Below, in pieces: positions 50,901-61,726 of a stretch of 64,000 bases of DNA. The stretch covers positions 69,631,160-69,695,159 of the forward strand of contig OX104130.1 of the NCBI GenBank assembly GCA_944470555.2. The letters are read 5' to 3'. The notes beneath the pieces were generated by a model. That model saw only the letters and a list, made by a program, of their open reading frames with translations. It had not been told where the DNA came from and did not search any database. The position numbers and the translations under genes were made by a program. The stretch comes from Heterobilharzia americana. Its lineage: Eukaryota > Platyhelminthes > Trematoda > Strigeidida > Schistosomatidae. Every line of letters begins with the position of its first letter. Position 1 is the stretch's first letter.

Positions 50901-53900
50901 CACGTACAGATTTCGATGGTTGAATGAAATGCCATACATACTCAGTTAACGAAGTGTCTGAGTTACCCTGTCATTATTACCATTTGCTTTAAAGCCAGTG
51001 GTCCTGAACATCATTCATGATTGTGTATCAGATAGTTAAGTCAAAATCAGTGAGATACACCGCTTTTCTGCATTCTTTCACAGTTGATCTCATCCTACAA
51101 AATCGATATTTGTGGCTTTATGAAGACCAGTTGAAATACATTTTAGCTTTGCATCACACATATGGTAGTACTGGTTAGATGCAACACTTGCATGGTTTTA
51201 AAGCGAATATATTAGTACTCAGTTAAGAAGTAAACCGAGTATATGGCTATTCAAAATCAAATGAAACTCACCATCACATGAAAAGTTAACAACCTCCTTA
51301 GTAAGGCCCATATTAGATAAATTATTTTCATCTGTTGAATTGCCTGTCACATCCCAAATTCGAAGTGTAGAATCCCAACTAACAGTGGATAATTCAATGT
51401 CGATTCCAGAAACATCAGGATTAAACGCAAGTGCACTAATTGGGGCAGTGTGTCCAGTCAAGGTAGCCAGCAGCTGACCTGTTTTAACTGACCACACATA
51501 AGCTTCAAAGGTATCCAAACCACCAGCAGCAACAAGAGAGCCACGTGTATCAACAGCAAGTGACGAGAACTGAATACGACGTGTAGGGACAGTGAATGTA
51601 CGAAAATTCCTATAGCTATACACAACAAAATGTCAAAGTTCACGAAAAAAGGTTTACTTAAAGGTTGAATAGATATGATGCGCAATGTAAAGCTGCCAAC
51701 TATCGAATCTGTTTAAAAAAGTAGACTGGAATTATAAAAAGGGACATTATTCGCAGACTACTAAGTAAAACATTTACATGTGAAATAAATGTCAGAATAA
51801 GGTTATCAATATTCCGTAAGAATTTGATAGCCAAGGCTGACTTAATTACTATAAAAATAAGCTTTTGTATGATCCCAGTTTTTAGAAAATCGAAAATTTT
51901 TCTGAACCTCCAGAAATTCTTATTATGGTTTTCTAAACACGCTAAGACTATATTTAAACTTATTTGATCAGTTACTTAACTGCCAACAATCAAAAACTTA
52001 GATTAAAAAACGTTAAGTTTAGAGACGCTAACAGACGCCATTAGCACTTTTTCAAGTTTGTAGAAAACTCACAAAATGATCACCTTCCTTACGATGACCA
52101 GCCTTTTGGAGACCGCTTAGAAATTAGTAATGAAAAAACATATATTCAGTAAGTGAAATGGTAGATACTACTAAAATAAGTAGTCTTGTAGACTCTCAGT
52201 TATTGTTATGAATGCATTTATCCAGAATCACATTACTTTAGCATCTCAGGCCATGGATGTTTAGTGCGTTCGAAAGACACGAATATAAAACCCAAGCGCG
52301 GTTATTCCCTTAACTTTGCCCTGTCTATTTGGTAAATCTGCTAAATTTGCCCCTAGAGTTTCTGGAAATTTGATGGCTAGTCCCTCGTGGTCTTGTAGGT
52401 GTTTGTATCCCATAAAGTGCACTGCTCGACTGAATCCCAGTTGACAGTCATCTGTACGCTACTCGAAAGAATGAACGTCAAAATGCACTCAGCAACCCCG
52501 TGCACACTCAGCACCGGGCAATGAACCACACCTATTGTGTGAGGGCTAATGATACTACCTGGCTGCCCAAACCCTAGTAGGTGAAACGGACTCATGACCG
52601 ATTAGTCGGAGCCCAACTTAAAAAACCAACGAGCCACAGCTACACTGAATGACACAGTGACAGACAGACAGACAGACAGACAAAATCAAGGTAGAACCTC
52701 GCACACAAGTGCATCAGTTCATGTTGCTACACTTCTCAACAGTAAACAAAGAACACGTGGGTACAATAAGAGTGATATCAAAGTAGAATAAGCGATTTGA
52801 AGATGAAGCTTAAAGTAAGTTTTCAAGTTTTAGATGTCAAAGAGTGAATACAACTGCGCCACTGTAACCGATTTCCAGGTATGTCACCGTAAGTTCTCAA
52901 CCACTGATTTTTGTCGTCTCGAGAACTCCATTTAGACAGTCCACATCTCCCAACACGGCTCAGACCAACAGTAAGAGACCTCGTCGGCTGGTGCCACATC
53001 TTGGTCTGGTCACTCTGAACCCTATTCCAAGCTAATCCAACTTCCCTCAGCATTGCACGACGAGGTAGGCGGTGACTCGCATGAGCAACACATGCCCAAA
53101 CCACCTCAGTCGATAAAGGTTCACAACTCCATCAAACGATTTGTCTATCTTGCCTAGTATTCTCACCTGACCTCATTGTAAAAGTAGGTAGGCTAAGTCA
53201 AACAAGGAGGTACTTAGGTGGAGCATTCAGAATTCCAGTCGAACGAACAGATAACGGAGATAACCTGCTGCAACTGTGTCCAGACAACCTATTTCTGGCC
53301 ACCAAGGACTTTATACTTGAAGAAAGACACTGTCTGAGGCGGCGTTCATCAACCTTAAATCGACGGCAGATAGACCATGTTGCAATCAGTTTTCGATGGA
53401 GAGTTGATGGAAGATTGCCACTCCTTCTGGAGCACGTGTTTGGGAAGCGACCGCAGGTTAGTTTGAGTATGTGTATGTCCGCCCCAAATGGACGTGGGAA
53501 AACTACAGCAGCAAGACCATTGAGAGTGCCGCTTGAAGATGAAAATACTGGGGTTGCTTTCAGCAAGAAAGTGGCTCGACAGTCATCCGTATCAGTACAG
53601 AGTAACATCACTCATTCAGAGGAAACGTGGTGTTATTTCCACTTTGCAGTAAAAACAGTGTCTAAGACCGCAGCTGACTCTTACAAAGGGATCAAAAAAG
53701 ACCAGTGGTTCTCACCAGTGTCTTCTGAATTAACGGAGGAAGGCAAAAACATTCAAACTGGCTCTGAACACAATGAGAAATAGAAGCAACTGAAGTACAG
53801 ACTGAAAAACAGTCTACACAGTGACAGCCAGCAGTAGTGGGTAATGAGAGCTAAAGAAATGGGAAAGGCAACGACAATATGCAACATTAGACAGCTAATG

Positions 53901-56900
53901 ATCCTTATCAACGAGATTAGGAAGAAAACACCAGTGGTTAGTGAGAATATAGGGGAGAAAGATTGAGAAACGAATGCAACACTACGAGGAACGGTTCAAC
54001 TGGTCTCCAGCTACTACTCTGTTGCCCGTTATCCAGTCAGATCTTAAGTGGAACATTGAGATAGGGGACTCTAAAACGCAAAAGTCAATAAAATCGTAAA
54101 TAATCTGGAAAGAGGAAAGGTAGAAGGTGGGACCATCTGATATCACAGGTATTTAAAAACGATATTCGAGGACTGTTGGTCAGATTAACTGAAAAGTTAA
54201 CTAGTCTATAGGAATCAGATACCACCCTTTCTCAACCATCGACCATCCGTCTTCAAAAACAGGAATAACTCTTCAGAGGAATCAGCCTGACCAAAATAAT
54301 ATCCAAGATGCTAGGTTGTATAATCATCAGACATCCAAATGGGAGCTCAAGAATGACGAACCTAAAAAACCTAAGCATGTTTTAGACTTAGTTATGTATG
54401 CATAGACCAGATATTCAGCCTAGAGCCAATTCCGGAACACACGCGCACTTACCAACACCCGAAACTAGCTGCAATTCCAGACCTAAAGAAGGTATTCGAT
54501 TCCTTCGATCGAGAGGTCTTAAGGCGATCTCTCACTGAAAACAATGTTAAACAAGTATATTACTCTGTTGAAAGCTCTGTACTCAAATATCCATGGGTGT
54601 TAGAGCCTACGGTGAGTTCTGAACGTAAAATGGTGTCCTTCAAGGATGTCCACTCTCCCCATTCTTATTGGGCTTTATCACAGACATAACTACTTAGGTT
54701 TACGTCTCGTCATCTGGTTTCACAGGGACTGATCAAATCACAAGAGAATGCTTGGTAGATATAGAATGCACAGATGATGTCCTGTTCGTTGAAGATGCTG
54801 ATAAGATGCAGTCTTCTGGACATCTTCAGCAACAATTTGAGAATGTTCCGGATAAGTTTCTCGCAAATTTTTGCTCAAGGACTGGTCTTTAGTAGCCATG
54901 TGTCTAACAACAGGGAATGAGGTGGTTGAACATGCTAACCACTTCACCCAGTTGGGAAGCTGGATCAGCCACAGTGGGTCAGTGACCGATAAAATACAAA
55001 AGACTTGATTGCCCTTCACCAACTTAGGCCATCTGTGGTGTCCTTGAGATATCCAACTGTCTATTAAGCTTGAAGCATACGGCTCTGCAGTCCACTCGGT
55101 TCTACTGTATGGCTGTTAAACGTGGCCATTAAAGGTAGAGGACATGAAAAGGCTTCACGTGTTTGACAACCGTTACCTGCGTAGTATACGCAGTGAGTCG
55201 TGGTTACCACGTCAATAACGTAGAAACCAAGCGTAGCGTTTTAGATAGAAGAGGAAAGACAGTCGAAGTTTTGAACCTTCATCGATTCAGGTGGCTGGAA
55301 CATGTGCTACGTATTTCCAGTCTCCATCTGCCTAGTTGCACAATGTTAGCTGAAGCAGGTTCAGTCTGGGAAAAAACTAGAAGTGACGAACCTAAAACAT
55401 GTCATCAGTATCTGAAGCCTTCGACCGCTGGTCTGAGTCATGTAGAGGAATGCAGATATTATCCTCATCTTAATCGTCAAACTATATTTCATCCCTCCTT
55501 GCCCTACTCTCTACAACTTTTGACTGCTTTCTTTCTTATTTCATTGTCTGTAATCTTAATGTATTCTTGCTTGATGTGGTGATTTGAGGTGCGGCAATTT
55601 GAGCCGATAAGCAGTAATGCTAGATCCTATGTTGATATTTCCTGTCTGGCTAACAGTGATAGTCCCACCACTTCGTCTATGATTACCAAACAAGAATCTT
55701 GTTCCGAAAGTGTGAAATGACTGACAACAGTAAGCACGTTACGAGTACCACTAACTGCTACACACACTGGAAGTTACGGGTATGCTATACGACACATTAC
55801 GTAGATTGCACTAGTTTAGTGGTCAGGTTGATCAGTAGGGTAAGTTTTCATTGAAACCATAGTACAAAAAACTCTCAGTGTATTCTAGAAAATTGACTTG
55901 ACGGACTTTGACAGCATGAGCACTTTTAATAGCACTAACTCTATATTTAAATAGTCATCGCAATTTTTGGTGTCTGATTTCGGTTTGTCACAGGTGTCAC
56001 TTAAAGCCTAACAGTCTCTTAAGTCACAATAATGAGCAAATATTGCTTTCTATGTTCCCAAACAACACAAATAAATCAGCAATTTATTGGATATAACCGT
56101 GCATCAAGACAAAAAAACGACAGCAAAAAACATACCGGATTAAATCATGGGCCCGAACAGTCCCATCCAAACTGGCTGACAAAACGATCTTGGAATTCTG
56201 GGCTGGGAATGCAACTCCAGTTACACCAGCTGTGTGCTCAGAAAAAGTAACTATCGATCTCCCACCAGATATACGCCATACCTTCACTTTATTATCATAA
56301 CCACCAGTTACTAAATGTAGTCCATCAGGAGAATAAGCCAAACTTGTCATCTGTTTAGAATGTGAATCGGCACGCATGTAACAAGACTGTGATCTCCATT
56401 CCCAGACAGCGATTTGCCCGAACAACTCAGAACCTGCACCAATCCAATCACCATTACGGTTAATCGTCAAGCTGCTGATACTGTTGGTGAACAGACTGTA
56501 TGCAACAGAAAACAAAATAGCTATCAAGTTGTGCTATCATTGTAGCACCAAGCATGCAAAATCTAAGTAGTAACATATGACATAAAGTACTGTAATGAAT
56601 GCAATTAGCCTACGATGAACACAACACTACCATAAAGCGATGTAATTGGGAACAATGATTACTTGGTTACTTTTTCACATTGAATCAGAGTTCTTTGTAT
56701 ATTTACTAATCACTCCTTACGACTTGAACCTGCTAGATTACTTCTGGATCAGACAGAAACGAAGTAGTATGGCACAGTATGCATTGTATTCACTAATTAA
56801 AATAAGAAACATTTTCTGAATAAAGTAATTAAATCGACGCAATACAGTGAATATTTTTAGCACAACTAATTTGAGATGAAGCTAGTGTATATCAGTTACT

Positions 56901-59728
56901 CGATGTAACCAATAAAACCTAAGACAATGGTAATTTCAAGTCAAAATTTCCGTATCACCTAAAGCATACAGCAACGGAAAAATATGATGCCATACCTGAC
57001 TTCGCTGACAATTACAAAGTCAGGAAATGTGTGCAGCAGGAGTAAGCCCGACTCAAACCCTGTGGCAAGTAGCTGCAAATCTTTATGGAAAGCCACTGAA
57101 CTAATAGGACTTGTAATTTGTACATCTCCAGAATTCGTGTAACGATACCTGCAAAAAATGAATTGAAGAGGTAAATTCATGGTAATTAGCTTGAAAGAGA
57201 ATTGAGAAGACGGTTTAAAAACTTAAGTGATGAGCTACTAGAATAAAAAAACTAAATCAAAAAGTACTTCCCAAATTCTCAAAGTATTTAATCAAAATAC
57301 CCACATCACTAAAATTATTAGCATGGGAATGACATACCAAACCGCAATTTTCGGAACAAAATACAATAATATCGAGGCTAGAAAAAATTCTCTATGGATT
57401 CTATCCGATGAGTTAACATCCCCTTCACCTTCTTTTTCTCCAACCAGACACTGCATGCAGACCAGACAGACAAAAGCCAACGTAAAACCTCACACAGAAG
57501 TGCATCGTTCAAGTTGCCACACTTCACAATAGTGTACAAATAACAGGTGGATGGGAAAGATTGACATCAAAGTAGACAAAAGTACATGGAAGAAGACGGA
57601 ACTTTTTCTGTACATAACCATCTTCACTACCTGTTTCCTTCCACATTCTTTTTCACTTCTCTACATGCATATGGATACCAATAACGACACAGACTGTCCA
57701 GTCTGCAGTTTCTCACATACAGTACTCCAGGAAATTCATATCCTTCAATAGCAAAGTGCTAACCACTGTTTTCACATGGCAGTGTTCAAGTAAATTTTGA
57801 AAGCAGGTCTATCAAGCAAACCAGATAGGTACATAGGCAAAGTACAGGAAGACCTGTTACAAAACCCTATTAACAAACCAGCGGTGTACATGATCTCTAT
57901 AATCCCAAGTGAATGAATGGCATACATTCACTTTGGTCATCGATGACAGTGAAAATATCAACTGATGTTAACACCATCCTGTGAACTACCACGTAAGTCA
58001 AAGCCTTAGAGATTGTTTCCCAAAAACATCTACGCACTTCTCTGTGTTTCTAGATGGTATCTGCTCCACTAACTTCTGTTTCCGGTCAAGCCAACCATTA
58101 ATTTACATATCACATAAATACTGCTCATTCCTTCATTTGATCAAGTAGTTGTAAGAATTGGAGGTTCTGGTTTGTTTGTATCTTATGCGATTGCCAAACA
58201 GTTACCCCGATTAGAATAATGTCCGGTCCAAGATTTTACCCAGTTATTCTGAAACTGTACGTCCTGTGTTCCCAAACCAGTCAATCAGGCCGATGTGCTA
58301 TCAACGACGTTTTTTTGAAGCTTGTCTGACTCTCCTTCGTTTATTGTCCTTGAGCTCCTATAAAGCATTTCATGCCCATATACCGCAGAATTTCGGTCAC
58401 GTTATTCAGGCTGATCTCGTGGTAACCACAAGAAAACTCCTTCCTGATAATATGAAGTGAACGTTTTGCAGTACTAAGACATATTCTGCATAACAATAAC
58501 CATATATTTCCCGCAATTTCAAGTCAAAATAAGAGCTTGGTTTAGGAAACCCGTACTTCTTAACAAAACCCACAAAGCAAAACTTTTAATCACTTCTCTA
58601 TCTGACAAGTCTACGTCTTCTACCTTTGTTTAATGCATCACAATGGTTTAGAGCAACCAACTTTGCCACCGAAAACTCAACCTGCTACAGGTCTATTAAA
58701 AATTTTATAAGGACTTCACTTTGTCTAAAGCAGTTTTCATAGCTTTCAATCTGTGGCTTAGTGAGTACAAAAACAAACAAGAAACTGAACAAATTGAGTT
58801 AAAAGGATATAATTCAAACACTGGCTTACCTATTGCTAATTCTAAACAATGAACCAGGCTCAGAACTATCAATACTTTTTAGCTCTTCAATAGAGGTGTT
58901 GGCCTCCCAAAAGCAGGCCATCCCATCAGAACTGACTGTTACTATGTTCACGCCATTTCGAAGTATGAATGCCCCAATAATAGGGTTTTTGTGTCCAGAT
59001 AATGTATACACGAAGATCTTGGGAATATTGTAAACTGAAAATAATCTACAAGTGGAATCGACAGACCCAGCTATGAAAAACCTAGGAACATTATCGATTT
59101 CTAGAAGTTACCTGGAATCACAAGACCAATCAATGCATGTCACATTGTCTGTAAAGCCGTAAAATATACGGTACAGTTCTAAATGATTAAACTGACGTCT
59201 CTCAGAAGGAGTAAAGAACACCATAATGGTGTGTCCTTTCGCAACAGCCAGGAACCTAGGGTAGTTATGGGAAGACTACTAACTTACTTCCCATCTGGAC
59301 TGAAAGATATGGCCAAAATTACGCCTTTGAAGGGATAAATAGATATGACAGATCCTGTGGACAGCGAGCATAGAGACGCATCACCAACTGAAAAGATGAA
59401 ATGGAAGAACGGATACTACCAGAACCTACTGTCATTAACTGCAACCAACATAGGAATAGATGGAGATAAAGCCAAATGTCTCACGTCATGAAATGAAGAG
59501 ACGTTGAGAGAAGCAACCTCATCTCTTACGAAAAAAATAAAAAGAATTAGAAGTGAAGACTACTTTTTAAGGTCGAAAACAGTTATCTGATTTCCAACTG
59601 GGCTCAATAGACCCAAGCCGTTGTCTGTAAAAACAACAGATCCACATTTGTAAGCTGTTCCAAAGAGGTTTTTGAACTAAAAATAATATGGACTGGCATG
59701 AGGAAGCTACCTTGAAGTTCAGACGCAT
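41949..59728 (-). CDS. PWP2: PWP2 homologue, UtpB subunit of the small-subunit (SSU) processome; 13 exons
   Basis: Periodic tryptophan protein 2 is a double WD40 beta-propeller protein of the UtpB complex, needed in the nucleolus for 18S rRNA processing. Exons (minus strand): 59711-59728, 59564-59676, 59430-59524, 59288-59387, 59112-59255, 58830-59081, 56996-57148, 56136-56495, 51272-51615, 49317-49500, 47349-47668, 45923-46198, 41949-42307. All introns are GT-AG, phases agree, and the sum is 2718 nt (905 residues; animal PWP2 is about 920). Signature stretches: FSPDGKFLAVAKG (about 103-115), CIDWSCDSRFFIAGS (about 150-163), LSGHKNPI, AYSPDGLHLVTGGYDNKVKVW (exon 8), YRNFRTFT at the exon 8/9 join, GHTAPISALAFNPD, and FSPTGDAFAATTTEGVLVYSL (exons 11/12). 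Exon 13 gives the Utp12-like helical domain (RHLELYIHWTHSILRSH). The start is MRLNFKFKNLFGTAYKCG, matching the family N-terminus. The acidic linker after the first propeller segment is missing, and exon 12 carries a Ser/Gly-rich insertion. No poly(A) signal was identified with confidence. Confidence 0.96.
42308..45922 (-). other. PWP2 intron 12 (3.6 kb)
   Basis: GT-AG intron between exons 12 and 13. No gene or named repeat was identified inside. Confidence 0.85.
46199..47348 (-). other. PWP2 intron 11 (1.15 kb)
   Basis: GT-AG intron. Nothing recognised inside. Confidence 0.85.
48655..48880 (-). repeat. Hammerhead-SINE in PWP2 intron 10, sense orientation
   Basis: tRNA-like head with A box (GGCCTAGTGGATAACGC) and B box (GGGTTCGAGTCTC), the linker CACTGGGGTGCAGGTACAC, then the ribozyme at 48663-48707. 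The tail is truncated soon after CACTGCTAGTCAC. Confidence 0.82.
48663..48707 (-). ncRNA. Hammerhead ribozyme with intact core, weakened stem I
   Basis: On the minus strand: ACCCAA, CTGACGA, GTCT-TAAATA-GGAC (stem II with one G-U), GAAA, a short stem III and cleavage triplet GTC (cut between 48669 and 48668), then CTGGTT. All core bases fit the hammerhead rule. Stem I has a C-A mismatch next to the cut and a second mismatch, so activity is uncertain. Confidence 0.65.
49733..49895 (-). repeat. tRNA-derived SINE, second family
   Basis: Minus strand: TAGCTCAGTTGGCAGGACAT (A-box region), GTTTCGGATCGC (weakened B box), CCGCTGTCCAAATTATCATT, then the tail ending AAATACTAATCTGTCAAACC. Matches 13594-13745. 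Confidence 0.72.
50071..50120 (-). repeat. Tail fragment of the second-family SINE
   Basis: Minus strand reads ACCTTCATTCATCACCCGGT, then GTAAATGCTAGTATGCCAAA, which is the tail of the copies at 13.7 and 49.75 kb. Confidence 0.65.
52370..52620 (-). repeat. Copy of the third-family SINE tail
   Basis: Minus strand GGGTTTGGGCAGCCAGGTAG, then TATCATTAGCCCTCACACAA and TAGGTGTGGTTCATTGCCC, matching 37310-37390. The tRNA-like head is not clear here. Confidence 0.55.
52630..53165 (-). mobile_element. 3' end of the second RTE-like family in PWP2 intron 8
   Basis: Minus strand: HLPRRAMLREVGLAWNRVQ-like C-terminal block (HRLPRRAMLREVG readable), then WHQPTRSLTVGLSRVGRCGL and QWRSCIHSLTSKT, then the 3' UTR with a (CAGA)n run at 52660-52682. 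About 93 codons are open, longer than in other copies. Confidence 0.8.
53190..55660 (+). mobile_element. Long decayed copy of the second RTE-like family in PWP2 intron 8
   Basis: Plus-strand blocks run in order: end of the endonuclease (LNRRQIDHVAISFRWR and DGRLPLLLEHVFG near 53360-53450), a linker (QWFSPVSSELTEEGKNI near 53700), RT motif A (IPDLKKVFDSFDREVLRRSL near 54470-54530), further RT remnants to about 54830, CSPLGSTVWLL-like near 55100, and the C-terminal HRFRWLEHVLRISSLHLPS near 55290. It faces opposite to PWP2 and to the fragment at 52630-53165. Many stops. Confidence 0.8.
57149..58829 (-). other. PWP2 intron 6 (1.68 kb)
   Basis: GT-AG intron, the first long intron from the 5' end. 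It holds a LINE 3' UTR fragment at 57440-57590. The remainder is unassigned. Confidence 0.85.
57440..57590 (-). mobile_element. 3' UTR fragment of the second RTE-like family
   Basis: Plus-strand text CAGACAGACAAAAGCCAACG, AACCTCACACAGAAGTGCATC and TTGACATCAAAGTAGACAA matches 52670-52790 and, more distantly, 20250-20340. Confidence 0.65.
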
Positions 59729-59904
59729 TTCACGTGCCACTTAAGTAGCGCACTCTTTATAATAACACGCTTCAAACTTCAAACTTCGTGGTGTAGAATT
59801 AGTGAACTGCGGTTTCTTGGGTTCTACGTCTGTCTTATTGGAATACGTTTTTAATGGTCACAATTATCTTCCCGGTTCTGAAAAACCTGAAAGGATACAG
59901 ATAC
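59729..59904 (-). promoter_or_regulatory. Presumed PWP2 5' flank with a TATA-like box
   Basis: TATAAAG lies at 59755-59761 on the minus strand, 27 nt before the ATG. That spacing would give an almost absent 5' UTR, so it may be chance. A TTCAAACTTCAAACTTCG direct repeat lies at about 59770-59788. Retroelement sequence begins at about 59905. Confidence 0.25.
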
Positions 59905-60297
59905 GATTAATTAATTAATCTGGTCTCAAGTTAGTATTACTGCATCTTATCTGGAGAAAACTTCTCGAGTATAACCCATTGGTACCGTAGGACTCGGGGT
60001 GTGAGTCTAGCCCCCTTTTAAAGGTATCAGGGTATAGGGCTGTAACAACTGCTGAAGGGAGCCAATTCCACAGTTTACAGACCCTAACTGCAAATGAGTT
60101 AGCACGGATCTTTGTACGTGCTCTCTCTTGCTCTATTCTTAACGGGTGACTCCTCAAGTCGCGTTTCCGACTAGAACTTAGAGGGGATCTGTTAGGATGA
60201 GGGGGATTATGGGCGATGTGGTACATCATGATCATATCCCCTCTGATCCTCCGGTATTGTACTGGGTGCAGCTTGTAGTGCACCATCCTGGCACCAA
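59905..60297 (-). mobile_element. C-terminal fragment of a CR1/L2-like non-LTR retrotransposon
   Basis: Minus-strand frame of about 123 codons: YRRIRGDMIMMYHIAHN, then RSHPLRIEQERARTKIRANS and FAVRVCKLWNWLPSAVV, then DTFKRGLDSH. This is the post-RT tail typical of CR1/Jockey-group elements (RRxRGDxIxxY, F..RV...WN.LP..VV, F K..LD). It ends in a short (TTAA)n run near 59905-59920 and is cut at 60297, next to the LTR element. Confidence 0.75.
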
Positions 60298-60693
60298 AAT
60301 ATAACTAGGGCTAAAATAAATAGTTTAAATTAAATTAACTAAATAAATCTCTAGCTTGCCTCCGGATGCTTAGGGTGTTTTAAGTTTTGTTTTAACGAGC
60401 ATGCATCCGAGCAGGCTTGGACGCCATTTTTGCGCTCCATTGTGCTGATCACCACGCACGTACTCCGAGTCCCTAGTTCAGCCTTACAAGCCAGATAAGT
60501 TGATTAAACTTTTCCCTCATTCATTATTATAACATTTACCTTAAATACATAGCTCCTTTAAATACATTGCGTATCAGTTCTTTTGATTTGTGTTTTGTTA
60601 CCAGTACTTACACGTTAGGTAAAGTACTGGTTAAGCAGGTACTAGAGCACATCAAATTAAGTAGGGTTGATCAAACGTTACGGAATTGTAACA
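60298..60693 (+). repeat. Probable 5' LTR of a Ty3/gypsy element (left limit not resolved)
   Basis: Non-coding stretch before the primer-binding site, ending GTTACGGAATTGTAACA (60677-60693), which has an inverted GTTAC/GTAAC and the expected ACA end. Without the 3' LTR (outside the window) its start cannot be fixed. Confidence 0.45.
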
Positions 60694-60709
60694 CGCATCC
60701 CTAAAAAAT

Positions 60710-60722
60710 TGGTGAGCCCGAG
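60710..60722 (+). other. Putative primer-binding site (tRNA-Trp-like)
   Basis: TGGTGAGCCCGAG resembles the TGGTGACCCCGA sequence complementary to the 3' end of tRNA-Trp, the primer reported for CsRn1-type elements. It lies 16 nt after the proposed LTR end, which is farther than usual. Confidence 0.5.
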
Positions 60723-60891
60723 TATCACTTCTTACTTTGTCTAGTACCTTTGTTCTCTTGCGTTGATTTGTCTGGCCTATTTTGTTTTTGGCACGTCTAG
60801 CGTTTTTTTATATTATTGCACTCCTCATTGGTTATTTTTGCATTGTAATTTTTTTTATTATCACTATCGTGCCTCGTTAATTCCCTGATCA

Positions 60892-61485
60892 ATGGCGGAT
60901 AACGACTCGACTGCGCAGATGGCCATAACCCTCCAGCTTCCCACCTTCTGGGCCCACAGACCATCTGCATGGTTCTCCCATGTGGAAGCTCAGTTTGCCT
61001 TGAGACACATTCAATCACAAGAAACTAAGTCCAACTTAGTCATCGTCAGCTTACCGGAAAATGTGATCGAAGACGTCTCAGATGTGCTAGATGACCCAGC
61101 ACCGAATCTTTACGATCGCCTCAAAACCGCCCTCATCAAACGTGTTGCACTTACTGACCAGCAGAAAGTGCAAGAACTTTTCAGGGATGTGCATCTGGGT
61201 GATCGCAAGCCGACGCAACTGCTTCGTCAGATGAAGCAGCTGATTGCTGACTTCAACATTGATGAAGCATTTCTCAAGCAACTGTGGTTACAGAGGTTAC
61301 CACAGTCGGTTCAAGGGATCCTCGCACCCTTCCATAAGTGTCCCTTAATAGAGCTGGCGGAAGCGGCTGACAGAGCTGTGGATGCTACGAAACCCAACAC
61401 TAGTATCTCAGCTGCACTGTCTACTGCCACGGATTCGTCAAAAACCCTCCCTCGGCTGTTGAGCCAACAAGTTTCGATGTTATAA
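60892..61485 (+). CDS. Gag capsid region of a CsRn1/Boudicca-like Ty3/gypsy element
   Basis: A 197-codon frame starts MADNDSTAQMAITLQLPTFW and continues PSAWFSHVEAQFALRHI. It contains YDRLKTALIKRVALTDQQKV and RKPTQLLRQMKQLIADF, matching the capsid fold of Ty3/gypsy Gag (a first helix with PSAWF, then the RLK and P-T-L-L-R-M blocks). The capsid packages the element's RNA in the cytoplasm. The frame breaks at about 61440: the continuing sense is found in another frame (PPSAVEPTSFDVITHIS) and then in a third one from about 61520, so at least two small indels disable Gag. The nucleocapsid part lies at 61511-61726. Confidence 0.85.
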   Translation: MADNDSTAQMAITLQLPTFWAHRPSAWFSHVEAQFALRHIQSQETKSNLVIVSLPENVIEDVSDVLDDPAPNLYDRLKTALIKRVALTDQQKVQELFRDVHLGDRKPTQLLRQMKQLIADFNIDEAFLKQLWLQRLPQSVQGILAPFHKCPLIELAEAADRAVDATKPNTSISAALSTATDSSKTLPRLLSQQVSML

Positions 61486-61510
61486 CTCACATCTCAAAAT
61501 TGTATGAGAG

Positions 61511-61726
61511 TTGTGCAGCATCAGGAACGAAATGCGGTCTGGTAGTTCTTACAAAGGTCGCACGTCTCGCTCGCGCAACAGGTCTGCCTCCCGTACCGGT
61601 AGCAGACGTTCCAAATCGCGACAATCCCAACCCAGGTTGTGCTGGTACCATAAACGTTATGGTGCCAATGCCAAAAGGTGCACTCGACCTTGCACCTTCG
61701 AGGCTAACCAGGCGGGAAACGTGTGA
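61511..61726 (+). CDS. Gag nucleocapsid region with a CHCC knuckle
   Basis: Arg/Ser-rich stretch ([19 protein letters not shown]) followed by [18 protein letters not shown], which is Cys-x2-His-x9-Cys-x3-Cys. This CHCC order, instead of the retroviral CCHC, is a known mark of the CsRn1 clade of Ty3/gypsy elements, to which the schistosome Boudicca and Gulliver elements belong. The frame overlaps the start of the protease frame by a few bases and is offset from it by -1, as expected for gag-pol frameshifting. No clear slippery heptamer was seen. Confidence 0.82.
   Translation: MCSIRNEMRSGSSYKGRTSRSRNRSASRTGSRRSKSRQSQPRLCWYHKRYGANAKRCTRPCTFEANQAGNV

Larger units (their letters stand above)
49501..51271 (-). 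other. PWP2 intron 9 (1.77 kb) with SINE copies
   Basis: GT-AG intron containing the second-family tRNA-derived SINE at 49733-49895 and a tail fragment at 50071-50120. The rest is unassigned. Confidence 0.85.
51616..56135 (-). other. PWP2 intron 8 (4.5 kb) filled by retroelements
   Basis: GT-AG intron. It holds, in order of coordinate, a SINE remnant, a minus-strand LINE 3' end and a plus-strand LINE of the same family. It is the largest intron of the gene. Confidence 0.85.

Noticed and set aside
59755..59761. TATA box of PWP2 at high confidence
   Set aside because: Only 27 nt from the ATG, which leaves almost no 5' UTR; kept as a low-confidence note.
59915..60286. 123-codon minus-strand frame as a PWP2 upstream exon or separate gene
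   Set aside because: Its pattern is the C-terminal tail of CR1/Jockey-type elements, and PWP2 already has a family-like start at 59728.
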